DNA from: Marinisporobacter sp.
GTDB taxonomy: Bacteria > Bacillota > Clostridia > Peptostreptococcales > Thermotaleaceae
Reading direction: 5' to 3'
Assembly (NCBI GenBank): GCA_025210525.1
Contig: JAOARP010000025.1
Location: 1-40,775 of the forward strand
DNA: 40,775 nucleotides
A program made the position numbers and the translations under genes. Below the pieces are notes generated by a model. It searched no databases. It had not been told where the DNA came from and worked only from the letters and a program-made list of their open reading frames with translations. This document shows, piece by piece, positions 8,027 through 15,325 of this stretch. Every line of letters starts with the position of its first letter. The first letter of the stretch is position 1.

Positions 8027-9490
8027 TTGGAAAATACAGAAAACCTTTTAGTAAAAACCATAGGTATTCATAAAAATTCCAAAGAAAATTCAGAGTATTT
8101 CTCTTTTGTATCTTCAGAAGAAGTAATGATACTACCTGAATATATGCCTGATATAAAAAAGATTGTTTCTATTATTGTAGAACCTGAAATACTCTCAAAA
8201 AAATGTATAGATACTATGAAGGGGCAATCTTCAGAAGGACACTATTTATCTGGGAAAAAGTTTATGGTTCATATGAAATTAAAACAAAAGGTATTATATT
8301 TAGCAGATGTAGCAGAAAAAACAATTCATACTTTTCAAAATGAATATTTTCAAAGTGTATATATTGTTATTCCAAAAAACATTGATGGATCAGATCCAAA
8401 AGATCTATTAAAATTTGATTATTTAAAACCCCAAGTGAATATACAAGAGATTGTTACTAAAAAGATAAATGAGCGGTGTATATTTAAAAAAGTTAGCTTG
8501 CTAGTAGATTTAGTTTTGATTCCTACTTATCAATTAAGTTATTCCATTAAGAACGAGCAAAGTAATATTTTTATATGTTATATGGATGGAAGCCATAAAA
8601 AGCAAATAACAATTTCTCGAAAAAATCATAACATTAAGCCTATGTGGTCTCCAATGGGATGGGAGATTGCCTTTTTATCAGATGATGAAAATAATAAGGG
8701 AAAATATATGCTTTATGTGTATAGCTTAGCAGATGGAGTGATTAGAAGAATTACTGACCCGGAGGATTTTGATGCTGTGGGAAGCTTTTGTTGGGATTAT
8801 GAAGAGCGAAGAATTATATTTTCAGCTTCTTATAGAGAACAGAAAAAATTATTTTGCATCAACATCAATACATTAGATTGGAAACAAATAACCTTTGGAA
8901 ATAGCGAAGCAAAAAATTATAAGCCAAAGAGCAGCCCAACAGGTGGGTATGTTGCTTTTTTACAATCTATATCAGGCGTTTCAAATTTATATATGATGGA
9001 TACAAATACAGGAAATATCACAAAGCTTACTTCGTGTGGATTTATAAGAGATTTTACCTGGTCTAAAGAAGGTAAGGTTATTGCATATATTTGGGATAGA
9101 AGTGGAGAATATAATAGGACCTATCTAATAGATTTAAATGGTATGGAGAATATAGTTTTGAAAACACCTAAACAAATTATAACCATGAGAAATATAAAGT
9201 TTTCTTTGGATAATCAATATATTGCATTTATTGGCTCTGATTTAATAACAGACAATATATTTTATTATGATTTAAGAAGAAAACGCATGACCAATTTAAC
9301 TAAAAATTATAATGGAATAAAGATTAGTGACTTTGTTTGGAAATCAGATGGGGAAAGTATTTATTATACAGCTAATGATTTAGAATATTATAATATTTAT
9401 AGAATATCTATAAAAAATTTTATGAAATATGCACTTACGAGTACGATGGCGTCAGATATTTCCTTGAGTTATCGTCCTAAAATTATATAA
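8027..9490 (+). CDS. SPOCS (DUF3794) domain fused to a TolB-like beta-propeller
   Basis: 487 residues. Residues about 15-165 form a SPOCS domain (LPEYMPDIKKIVSI, LSGKKFMVHMKLKQKVLYLADV, VYIVIPKN, then FKKVSLLVDL). Residues about 180-475 hold about six PD40/TolB-like blades with repeating patterns such as IKPMWSPMGWEIAFLSDD, YKPKSSPTGGYVAFLQS and ISDFVWKSDGESIYYTAND. The start is a TTG: AGGAGGA at 8014-8020 is 6 nt upstream and no better codon is near. TolB-type propellers are usually protein-interaction platforms, so this may be a hub linking the SPOCS layer to other surface components. No signal peptide, unlike periplasmic TolB. Co-transcribed with the SPOCS gene just upstream. Confidence 0.88.
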   Translation: MENTENLLVKTIGIHKNSKENSEYFSFVSSEEVMILPEYMPDIKKIVSIIVEPEILSKKCIDTMKGQSSEGHYLSGKKFMVHMKLKQKVLYLADVAEKTIHTFQNEYFQSVYIVIPKNIDGSDPKDLLKFDYLKPQVNIQEIVTKKINERCIFKKVSLLVDLVLIPTYQLSYSIKNEQSNIFICYMDGSHKKQITISRKNHNIKPMWSPMGWEIAFLSDDENNKGKYMLYVYSLADGVIRRITDPEDFDAVGSFCWDYEERRIIFSASYREQKKLFCININTLDWKQITFGNSEAKNYKPKSSPTGGYVAFLQSISGVSNLYMMDTNTGNITKLTSCGFIRDFTWSKEGKVIAYIWDRSGEYNRTYLIDLNGMENIVLKTPKQIITMRNIKFSLDNQYIAFIGSDLITDNIFYYDLRRKRMTNLTKNYNGIKISDFVWKSDGESIYYTANDLEYYNIYRISIKNFMKYALTSTMASDISLSYRPKII

Positions 9491-9509
9491 ACGAAGTAGA
9501 GAAAATAGA

Positions 9510-9558
9510 AAGTAGCCAAGAGGAAAAAGATTAAGCCTAATCCTTGGCTACTTATTTT
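9510..9558 (+). terminator. Rho-independent terminator
   Basis: An 11-bp perfect stem (AAGTAGCCAAG at 9510-9520 with CTTGGCTACTT at 9543-9553) with a 22-nt loop, followed by ATTTTG. It closes the SPOCS/propeller operon and lies just before the 3' end of the convergent SPOCS gene. Confidence 0.75.
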
Positions 9559-9572
9559 GTGGAAGTGAGTGA

Positions 9573-10049
9573 TTAGTGATAAAGACTTCCATCTATTAAA
9601 AGGATTATATTTTCAAATAATGTTCTTTGATCTATAAGAGATAAGCAAAGATCTTCTATGTAGGGGGTAATGGTAATAGGTGTATCTAAGATATAATCTT
9701 TTGGAAGCATGATAGAAGTGCAAAAAGGAATGTTAAATTCTGCAGCATGAACTACCTGTGTAGGCACGTCAGCTGCATATTCAATTTTTTGTATGAAATC
9801 CCCTTCTATAGAAAGATATTTTCCTGTTAAAACTTGTTTTTCTAAAGAAGTAATTGCAGGGGTTTTGATGAGCGTCTTTTTTAAGATGTTAATTTTTGTA
9901 TTTACTTCAACAAGATGGGAAATATCAGGCTTTGATTCGGGTAATACCAGAGTTCTTTCTATAGAGAATTGCTTGAAAATATAGGGCTGTTCAGGTAAGG
10001 TATCAGCAATACCTATAACTTTTGCAGAATTTTTGATTGTACCTTTCAT
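9573..10049 (-). CDS. SPOCS (DUF3794) domain protein
   Basis: 158 residues, a single SPOCS domain: VLPESKPDISHLVEVNTKI, LTGKYLSIEGDFIQKIEYAADV, VVHAAEFNIPFCTSIMLP, TPYIEDLCL and a closing LFENIILLID strand. The start is the ATG at 10049, 6 nt after AAGGAGGATC; the in-frame ATG at 10082 has no SD. A terminator of the neighbouring three-gene SPOCS group lies between it and the gene upstream, so it is transcribed separately. By sequence it resembles the 7523 copy more than the tandem trio. No signal peptide. Confidence 0.87.
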   Translation of the reverse strand: MKGTIKNSAKVIGIADTLPEQPYIFKQFSIERTLVLPESKPDISHLVEVNTKINILKKTLIKTPAITSLEKQVLTGKYLSIEGDFIQKIEYAADVPTQVVHAAEFNIPFCTSIMLPKDYILDTPITITPYIEDLCLSLIDQRTLFENIILLIDGSLYH

Positions 10050-10111
10050 TGTGATCCTCCTTATAAAATATCTTTGATTCATCCATATTCAATCATTGTA
10101 AGATGTATGAT

Positions 10112-10158
10112 AAAAATAAAAAACTTCCAAAAGGGGAAAATATCTTTTGGAAATTTTT
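10112..10158 (-). terminator. Rho-independent terminator of the SPOCS trio
   Basis: Bases 10125-10133 (TTCCAAAAG) pair perfectly with 10144-10152 (CTTTTGGAA). On the minus strand the stem is followed by GTTTTTTATTTTT. It lies directly after the stop of the SPOCS gene ending at 10165. Confidence 0.8.
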
Positions 10159-10164
10159 TCAATT

Positions 10165-10680
10165 TCATGGGCAAGGAATAAGTGGTACAGCAGTAAATAA
10201 TACTGTTACATTTTTAAATACTTCTCGATCATTTAATGCTTTTATAAATACATCCTCAACACATGGTTTTACGCAGAATTGTGCATCTAGATCTGTATTA
10301 CCATCTATAACGATAAATGCTGAAAATGGTATATCAAAGTGTGCTGAATGAACTGTTTGGCGTGGCACATTTGCAGTATAAACTACCTTTTGTTTTAAAA
10401 TGCCTTCAATGATCAATTTTCTCCCTGTTAATTGTGTTCCTTCTGCATTGTCACCGCCAGCAGAGTCTGGTGTTTCTACTACTCTCTTAGAGATGATTTT
10501 TACCTTTACAAATACCTTATCAATTGTTTCTATATCAGGTTTTTGTGGGGGAATGGCTAAGACCTCTGGTATAGAAATTTCCGTCCAATTTGGAGTAGTG
10601 GTAGTATCTATATTAAAATTATCTGTATCACATAATCCGATCACATCAATAACTTGATTGTCAAAACATTTACAACTCAT
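10165..10680 (-). CDS. SPOCS (DUF3794) domain protein, third gene of a tandem trio
   Basis: 171 residues. After a short Cys-containing N-terminus (MSCKCFDNQVIDVIGLCD) comes a full SPOCS domain: IPEVLAIPPQKPDIETIDKV, RVVETPDSAGGD, LTGRKLIIEGILKQKVVYTANV, TVHSAHFDIPFSAFIVID, KPCVEDVFI and REVFKNVTVLF. It is very similar to the two genes before it (10702-11346 and 11377-11910), so the three arose by tandem duplication. The spacing to the gene before it is only 21 nt. The C-terminus (LIPCP) keeps a Cys, as do its siblings. Predicted spore-coat or exosporium building block; no signal peptide. Confidence 0.88.
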   Translation of the reverse strand: MSCKCFDNQVIDVIGLCDTDNFNIDTTTTPNWTEISIPEVLAIPPQKPDIETIDKVFVKVKIISKRVVETPDSAGGDNAEGTQLTGRKLIIEGILKQKVVYTANVPRQTVHSAHFDIPFSAFIVIDGNTDLDAQFCVKPCVEDVFIKALNDREVFKNVTVLFTAVPLIPCP

Positions 10681-10701
10681 AGTTTATCCTCCTTTACACT
10701 T

Positions 10702-11346
10702 TTATGCACAAGTACGTGGAGTTGCTTTGATGAATATAGTCACGTTTTTAAATACTTGTCTTTTTGATACTCTACATACGAATATATCTTCAATACATGG
10801 TTCTATTTTATATTTAGTAAATAATGGTGTATCCCATGGAAGGATGATGAATGCTGAAAATGGTACATCAAAATGTGCTGCATGAACGGATTGTTCCTCT
10901 ACATCAGCAGTATAGATAATCTTTTGTCTGAGTATTCCTTCTAGAACAAGCTTTCTTCCTGTTAAAAAGGTTCCTTCATAATTAGGAATTGGTGTAAATA
11001 CTGGAGGTGGTCCAGGAACGATAGTTCCTACAGCTGGTGTTTTTACTACTCTTTGAGAGATAATATCTACACAAGAATTAAGGGTTAGAATCTGCTCTAT
11101 ATCAGGCTTTTGTTTTGGAATACACAATACTTCTGGAATGAATATCTGAGTCCAAGTATCATCTGGATCTGCACCAATAGTAATCCCTTCTATTTGTGCT
11201 TTTGTGCATACTCCTTTTATATCAATGAGTTGGTCTTCTTCGCAACCGCAACCCTCATCGACTTTTTTATCAAATAAGCCTAAGGAACCACAGGCAATAG
11301 AACCTAGCTTTCTTTCAATAACAATATCATTACATTGACTGCTCAT
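10702..11346 (-). CDS. SPOCS (DUF3794) domain protein, second gene of the trio
   Basis: 214 residues, longer than its siblings because of an extra about 45 residues at the N-terminus with a Cys/acidic patch (VDEGCGCEEDQLIDIKGVC) and a Pro-rich insertion (PGPPPVFTPIPN) in the loop before LTGRKLVLEGILRQKIIYTAD. The rest is canonical SPOCS: SVHAAHFDVPFSAFIILP, EPCIEDIFV and RQVFKNVTIF. RBS AAAGGAGG in front of the ATG; 30 nt after the previous gene. The loop insertion is at the same place where the siblings carry DSAGG or DSGGVEN segments, so this loop appears to be the variable, perhaps exposed, part of the domain. Confidence 0.88.
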   Translation of the reverse strand: MSSQCNDIVIERKLGSIACGSLGLFDKKVDEGCGCEEDQLIDIKGVCTKAQIEGITIGADPDDTWTQIFIPEVLCIPKQKPDIEQILTLNSCVDIISQRVVKTPAVGTIVPGPPPVFTPIPNYEGTFLTGRKLVLEGILRQKIIYTADVEEQSVHAAHFDVPFSAFIILPWDTPLFTKYKIEPCIEDIFVCRVSKRQVFKNVTIFIKATPRTCA

Positions 11347-11376
11347 AGTTGATCCTCCTTTATTAGATAAATTGAA

Positions 11377-11910
11377 TTAGCAGTTATCTGGACATTCTGT
11401 CATTGCAGCAGGAACGGCTTGTAAGAATAATGTTACATTCTTAAAGATTTGTCTTGGGCAAACATCCATAATAAATACATCTTCTACGCAAGAATTTACA
11501 TCGAAATTTAGATCTAGTGGATCTTCTCCACTAATAGGGTTATCTAAAACGATAAATGCTGAAAATGGCACTACAAAATGAGCAGAGTGTACAGACTGCT
11601 CAGGAACAGCAGCTGTATAATTGATTGTTTGACATAATTGGCCTTCAACAATAAGCTTTCTTCCAGTTAATAATTTGCCTTCTTGATTTTCTACTCCACC
11701 TGAATCTGGAGTTACAATTACTTTTTTTCTAAGAATCTCTACTGTTATATTTACAGAATTAATTTGTTCGATATCAGGCTTTTGCTCTGGGAGAATTAAA
11801 GTTTCAGGAATAGAAATTTGTGTCCAGTAAGGATAAGTGGTTAAATCAAAGACACTAGGATCACATAATCCAATGATATCTATAAAGCTTTTATTTGTAC
11901 ATGCACTCAT
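11377..11910 (-). CDS. SPOCS (DUF3794) domain protein, first gene of the trio
   Basis: 177 residues: a short N-terminus with one Cys (MSACTNKSFIDIIGLCD), then a complete SPOCS domain with ISIPETLILPEQKPDIEQI, VTPDSGGVEN, LTGRKLIVEGQLCQTINYTA, SVHSAHFVVPFSAFIVLD, NSCVEDVFI and RQIFKNVTLFL. It ends in a Cys-containing tail (MTECPDNC). The SD AAAGGAGG is 10 nt from ATG, and the 13-nt palindrome AGGATATTATCCT overlaps this SD, which could hide it in a small hairpin. A good sigma-K-like promoter lies upstream (11967-11992), so this is probably the promoter-proximal gene of the trio. Confidence 0.88.
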   Translation of the reverse strand: MSACTNKSFIDIIGLCDPSVFDLTTYPYWTQISIPETLILPEQKPDIEQINSVNITVEILRKKVIVTPDSGGVENQEGKLLTGRKLIVEGQLCQTINYTAAVPEQSVHSAHFVVPFSAFIVLDNPISGEDPLDLNFDVNSCVEDVFIMDVCPRQIFKNVTLFLQAVPAAMTECPDNC

Positions 11911-11966
11911 AGGATAATATCCTCCTTTTTATTTGCTAGGAAATTATAAAAATTAGAATCTGTGGA

Positions 11967-11992
11967 TAATTTATGATTGATAAATCAAATGT
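11967..11992 (-). promoter_or_regulatory. Candidate sigma-K promoter (AC-N15-CATAAATTA)
   Basis: On the minus strand AC (11992-11991), 15 nt and CATAAATTA (11975-11967) fit the sigma-K form, with the spacer one shorter than usual. It lies just downstream of the collagen gene stop and about 57 nt before the first gene of the SPOCS trio. Confidence 0.45.
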
Positions 11993-12001
11993 TTGACTAC
12001 T

Positions 12002-13531
12002 TTACGAAAAGATTACATCATCAATATACCAAGTACTGCCTATTACATCATCAGGAATAACTGTTACAGGCGGAACAGGATCTGCATTTACCTCTTCTGC
12101 AATGAATACAATTGTAGCTTGTGTAGTTCCTGGTGGAATTGCATCTGCACAACCACATGTAGTTGTACAATCACAGCTTAATAATTCTCTATAGGATTCA
12201 AAGTCGTAGTTATTGATTAATGGAGGAACATCAGTATTTACCAATACTTGATTAGGAGAGCCTTCAAATATACGGATACGTATATCCGCATCACTTTCGT
12301 TAAGGGTTCCATCGAGTATGGATGGAGTTACATCTCCCCAAAAGACTAATGCTCTTGTATTTAAGCTCCAAGGAATAGTGGAAGTTGGGTTTACTTTTGT
12401 TCCATTGAATTCATCGAGCCTTGCTCCCCAAAATTGAAGTTCATAGAAACATTCAGGATCAATACCATCTACAACTTGTGCCAGTATGGCTTTTTCCCAA
12501 CCTGTTCGATCTGTATTTACTTGTGTTTGTAAGCATGCAGAAACTAATCCTGAGTGAGAAATATGATTAATAGCAGTTGTATCTAGTTTTGCTTCTTGAC
12601 CAGGAGCATTTGATTTTTCAGTATTGATAGCTATATCCCAAAAGTCTTCAATAACTACACCACATTCAAAGCTCCCATCATCAATGAGATTACAACATCT
12701 GCAGCAGGGTCCTGGAGGTCCTTGAGGTCCCTCTGATCCCGGAGGTCCTGGGTCGCCTTGAGGTCCTGGGTTGCCTTGAGGTCCTTCAGGTCCTTCTGGT
12801 CCTTGTGGCCCCTGAGGTCCTTCTGGTCCTGGGGGACCTGGGCATCCTTGGGGACCAGGATCACCTTTGGGACCTTGCGGTCCTTCTGGGCCTGGACAGC
12901 CACAACAACCTTGAGAACCAGGATCACCTTTAGGTCCTTGAAGTCCTTGAGGACCTATAGGACCCATACAACCTTGATCTCCTTTAGGTCCTTGACAGCC
13001 TTGAGGTCCTGGAGGTCCTTGACATCCGCTATCCCCTTTAGGACCTTGTGGACCAACGGATCCTGGAGGTCCAACGGGTCCTGGCGGTCCTGGGCATCCA
13101 GGAGGTCCCATAGGTCCCCCATCCCCTTTAGGACCTTGTGGACCAACAGGCCCTGGGAAGCCTTGTGGACCAGGGCATCCTGGCATACCTTGAGATCCGC
13201 CATCCCCCTTAGGTCCTTGCGGTCCAGTAGGTCCAGGGAATCCTTGAGAACCAGGGCATCCTTGCATACCTTGAGAACCATTGTCGCCCTTTGGGCCTAT
13301 GCATCCATTATTTCCTTGAGGACCAGGATAACCTTGGCAACCTGTATCCCCTTTAGGTCCAACAGGTCCTGGAGGTCCTGGAGGACCCTGAGGACCCGGA
13401 TATCCTTGAGGACCTTGCCCAATATATGATGAATGTCCTCCCGAATAAAGTTCAGGGTAAGAATAGACACTATGTTGATCACGTTTGGAAGATTCATTTA
13501 TAGGTTTATCTGTATAGATATATCCAGCCAA
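12002..13531 (-). CDS. Cysteine-rich collagen-like protein with C-terminal jelly-roll domain
   Basis: About 509 residues from a TTG start. Residues 1-39 are a Tyr/Ser-rich leader ([16 protein letters not shown]). Residues about 40-276 are some 79 uninterrupted Gly-X-Y triplets, rich in Pro, with eight GPKGD motifs and 11 triplets holding Cys in the X position (GCP, GCQ, GCC and others). The helix ends in GPCCRCC. Residues about 277-509 resemble a carbohydrate-binding jelly roll ([11 protein letters not shown] at the start, WYIDDVIF at the end). BclA-type collagens of spore exosporia share this leader-collagen-globular plan. I chose TTG 13531 because AAAGGAGG lies 9 nt upstream and a sigma-K-like promoter sits between it and the in-frame ATG at 13606. 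Neighbouring glycosyltransferases may glycosylate it. No signal peptide or membrane anchor. Confidence 0.9.
   Translation of the reverse strand: MAGYIYTDKPINESSKRDQHSVYSYPELYSGGHSSYIGQGPQGYPGPQGPPGPPGPVGPKGDTGCQGYPGPQGNNGCIGPKGDNGSQGMQGCPGSQGFPGPTGPQGPKGDGGSQGMPGCPGPQGFPGPVGPQGPKGDGGPMGPPGCPGPPGPVGPPGSVGPQGPKGDSGCQGPPGPQGCQGPKGDQGCMGPIGPQGLQGPKGDPGSQGCCGCPGPEGPQGPKGDPGPQGCPGPPGPEGPQGPQGPEGPEGPQGNPGPQGDPGPPGSEGPQGPPGPCCRCCNLIDDGSFECGVVIEDFWDIAINTEKSNAPGQEAKLDTTAINHISHSGLVSACLQTQVNTDRTGWEKAILAQVVDGIDPECFYELQFWGARLDEFNGTKVNPTSTIPWSLNTRALVFWGDVTPSILDGTLNESDADIRIRIFEGSPNQVLVNTDVPPLINNYDFESYRELLSCDCTTTCGCADAIPPGTTQATIVFIAEEVNADPVPPVTVIPDDVIGSTWYIDDVIFS
12704..13414 (-). repeat. Gly-X-Y coding repeat, about 79 triplets
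   Basis: A run of GGN codons every third codon makes this the most G+C-rich stretch of the first 16 kb. A 27-residue (81-bp) unit beginning GPKGD and passing through GMx-GCP-GxQ-GFP appears twice in full (triplets 14-22 and 23-31) and degenerates afterwards. Confidence 0.9.
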
Positions 13532-13556
13532 TTTTTTCGTCCTCCTTTCTCGATAA

Positions 13557-13584
13557 TATACTATGTGTGAGAAACTTATGTGGT
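13557..13584 (-). promoter_or_regulatory. Candidate sigma-K promoter of the collagen-like gene (ACC-N16-CATAGTATA)
   Basis: On the minus strand ACC (13584-13582), a 16-nt spacer and CATAGTATA (13565-13557) match the sigma-K consensus exactly. The start of transcription would fall near 13550, immediately before the SD of the TTG start at 13531, which supports that start. Confidence 0.6.
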
Positions 13585-13585
13585 G

Positions 13586-13612
13586 ACATTTTCTATAGAC
13601 ACACATATAGTA
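13586..13612 (+). promoter_or_regulatory. Candidate divergent sigma-K promoter (AC-N16-CATATAGTA)
   Basis: AC at 13586-13587, 16 nt, then CATATAGTA at 13604-13612 on the plus strand. Its -35 element is back to back with that of the collagen promoter. It points to the SPOCS gene at 13779 but would leave a leader of about 160 nt in which I see no convincing gene. Confidence 0.45.
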
Positions 13613-13778
13613 GTAGAGACAAGCTTTTTAAATTATAAAGGAGAGCGTATATATCTATTAAATTAGAACAAAAAAGAAAATACAGAATAGTATATATCAG
13701 GGAAGTAGATAAAAAAAATAGAAAAGAAGGTTAAGCCTTTTTATAAATATCTTTAATGATTGCTAGGAGGAATGAAAT

Positions 13779-14363
13779 ATGAAAAAGGATTGCATTGAGA
13801 TTACAGGGATTACCCCCTATGATCATTTTCCAGAGTGTCCATGTCATTATCCTAGTGGGCAAATTTGTGAAACAGATAAAATGTGTATCCCAAGAAAAAA
13901 ACCTGATATAGAATGTATTTGTCAAGTTTTTGCAGATGTATCGGTATCTTCATATAAGATCATACGGACTCCTGTAGGAAAAAAATTAGTGATTGAGGGG
14001 ATGAAGCATATTAAGCTTTTATATGTAGGGGATGAACCTTGCCAGAATATGCATTGTGCTCATTATGATATTCCATTTTGTATGTTTGTATTATTAAAGA
14101 ATTGGGAGGGTCAAATAGTAGATATATTCACGGGAATAGAACATATTGGTATACATGAGCTAGATAGTAGGTGTTTTACTGTATCTATTATTATTTTTGC
14201 ATGCCCAATTTTCAAAAAGAAACATGATTGTTGTTATGATTATGGACAGTGTAATGCCCATGTAAATTGTGATGTACATGTAAATTGTTATACGAACACC
14301 TTAAAGAATTGTGGAGATTCATCCAATCAATATTTTCATAGAAGTTGCGAGTACGGTTGCTAA
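13779..14363 (+). CDS. SPOCS (DUF3794) domain protein with Cys/His-rich tail
   Basis: 194 residues. The SPOCS core (about 25-145) shows CIPRKKPDIECICQVFADV, IIRTPVGKKLVIEGMKHIKLLYVGD, MHCAHYDIPFCMFVLL and a closing TVSIIIFACPIF strand. The EDvfi block is replaced by GIHELDS and the domain is shorter than in the trio. The last about 45 residues form a Cys/His/Asn-rich tail with a small repeat (HVNCDVHVNC) and a C-terminal Cys. There are about 20 Cys in total, most of them outside the usual SPOCS pattern. SD AGGAGG precedes the ATG. It is transcribed divergently from the collagen-like gene, itself Cys-rich, which suggests the two could be disulfide-linked in the assembled layer (inference). Confidence 0.85.
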   Translation: MKKDCIEITGITPYDHFPECPCHYPSGQICETDKMCIPRKKPDIECICQVFADVSVSSYKIIRTPVGKKLVIEGMKHIKLLYVGDEPCQNMHCAHYDIPFCMFVLLKNWEGQIVDIFTGIEHIGIHELDSRCFTVSIIIFACPIFKKKHDCCYDYGQCNAHVNCDVHVNCYTNTLKNCGDSSNQYFHRSCEYGC

Positions 14364-14368
14364 AAGAT

Positions 14369-14392
14369 AAAGCTGCCACTGGCAGCTTTTAT
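14369..14392. terminator. Bidirectional terminator between convergent genes
   Basis: AAAGCTGCC (14369-14377), loop ACT, GGCAGCTTT (14381-14389), flanked by A-rich DNA on the left and TTTTATT on the right. It starts right after the SPOCS gene and overlaps the stop codon of the convergent DNRLRE gene. Confidence 0.8.
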
Positions 14393-15225
14393 TCTTGTGC
14401 TTGATACCATATTTTGATGCGAGAGGTTTCACCAGGATTTACATTTTTTACTGCAACTCTTCCACATCTTGCAAAGGCATAGGGAGTAGCCCATATCATT
14501 TTATGGGGCTGAATGATACTTCCACTACAACCATCACAAATAAAATGAATGTCATCTGGACTAGATTCGAATTTAGCTATTACCGGAGTATTGCCTATGT
14601 TTTCAATATGACAAGTAAGGGTTTTGACATAGGATACATCTGCAACACCTGAATAACGCCAAGTATCATCCGTATCTACCACTTCTATATCTTCAATAAA
14701 ACGGGTTGGAAGGGGTGTATAAGTAACCTCTATAATAGGTGCTGAAACCGGATTGTTAAGGGTTACGATTTGATTATAGGTCATGTCTTGTATTTCTTCG
14801 TTTTTCATGATGAATCCATAGTTAGGGAGTTGATAATTATACCAGCTGGAAACTAGATTTGTAATATTGAAGGTATAAAAGCCTCCAGAGCTCATTGCCT
14901 TACTTTCTCCTAATAATGTAGGATCAAAAAGGGGTTGATTGATCCAATTGACAGCTTGTACAGACCAATCCTGTGTTAATGCAAAGGGGGTATAAAGAGA
15001 AGTATTTCCTCTTGACACATGTTGAACATATATTTTTAGCAATGCATTTGAAATAATACAATGATTTGGAATGCTTGAAACAGAAAATTTGAATAATATG
15101 CGATAAAAGGTAGATGTATTTTTCCTTCCTAAATACATAGTAGTACAATTGCCAAATACCTTTGATGGTTCACCTGAACTGATTTGTGCTACTTCTACTT
15201 GTAAATTCATTATACTAGGGGTCAT
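14389..15225 (-). CDS. DNRLRE domain + DUF6385-like domain protein
   Basis: 278 residues in two parts. Residues about 3-170 are a DNRLRE/CBM96-like beta-sandwich (YRILFKFSVSSIP, ALLKIYV, WSVQAVNWINQP, FNITNLVSSWY, NYGFIMKNEE). Residues about 185-278 are a DUF6385-like domain (VSYVKTLTCHIENIGNTPV, GRVAVKNVNPGETSRIKIWY) ending in YQAQE. No signal peptide or membrane segment. The SD AAAGGAGG is well placed before the ATG. It is a close paralogue of the gene upstream at 15326-16180, and the C-terminal domain resembles the end of the Val-x-x protein at the left edge. I infer an adhesive or scaffolding surface protein assembled from the mother-cell side. Confidence 0.85.
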   Translation of the reverse strand: MTPSIMNLQVEVAQISSGEPSKVFGNCTTMYLGRKNTSTFYRILFKFSVSSIPNHCIISNALLKIYVQHVSRGNTSLYTPFALTQDWSVQAVNWINQPLFDPTLLGESKAMSSGGFYTFNITNLVSSWYNYQLPNYGFIMKNEEIQDMTYNQIVTLNNPVSAPIIEVTYTPLPTRFIEDIEVVDTDDTWRYSGVADVSYVKTLTCHIENIGNTPVIAKFESSPDDIHFICDGCSGSIIQPHKMIWATPYAFARCGRVAVKNVNPGETSRIKIWYQAQE

Positions 15226-15325
15226 AAATTTTACCTCCTTTCAAAAGAGTCCTCTTTTTGTTATATGATATTCAAAGGAGAAGAGGGATGTTCGTACAAT
15301 ACTTTGAATATATGCAGTCATTCTT

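Noticed and set aside
12758-13429. Long plus-strand open frame opposite the collagen-like gene
   Set aside because: It is the antisense of Gly-X-Y codons, giving an Arg/Ser/Trp-rich composition, and has no SD.
13532-13606. The ATG at 13606 as start of the collagen-like protein
   Set aside because: It lies upstream of the candidate sigma-K promoter and has no SD; the TTG at 13531 has a strong one.
13613-13778. A small gene in the leader between the divergent promoters and the SPOCS gene
   Set aside because: The only open frame of note (about 28 codons) lacks a normal start codon.
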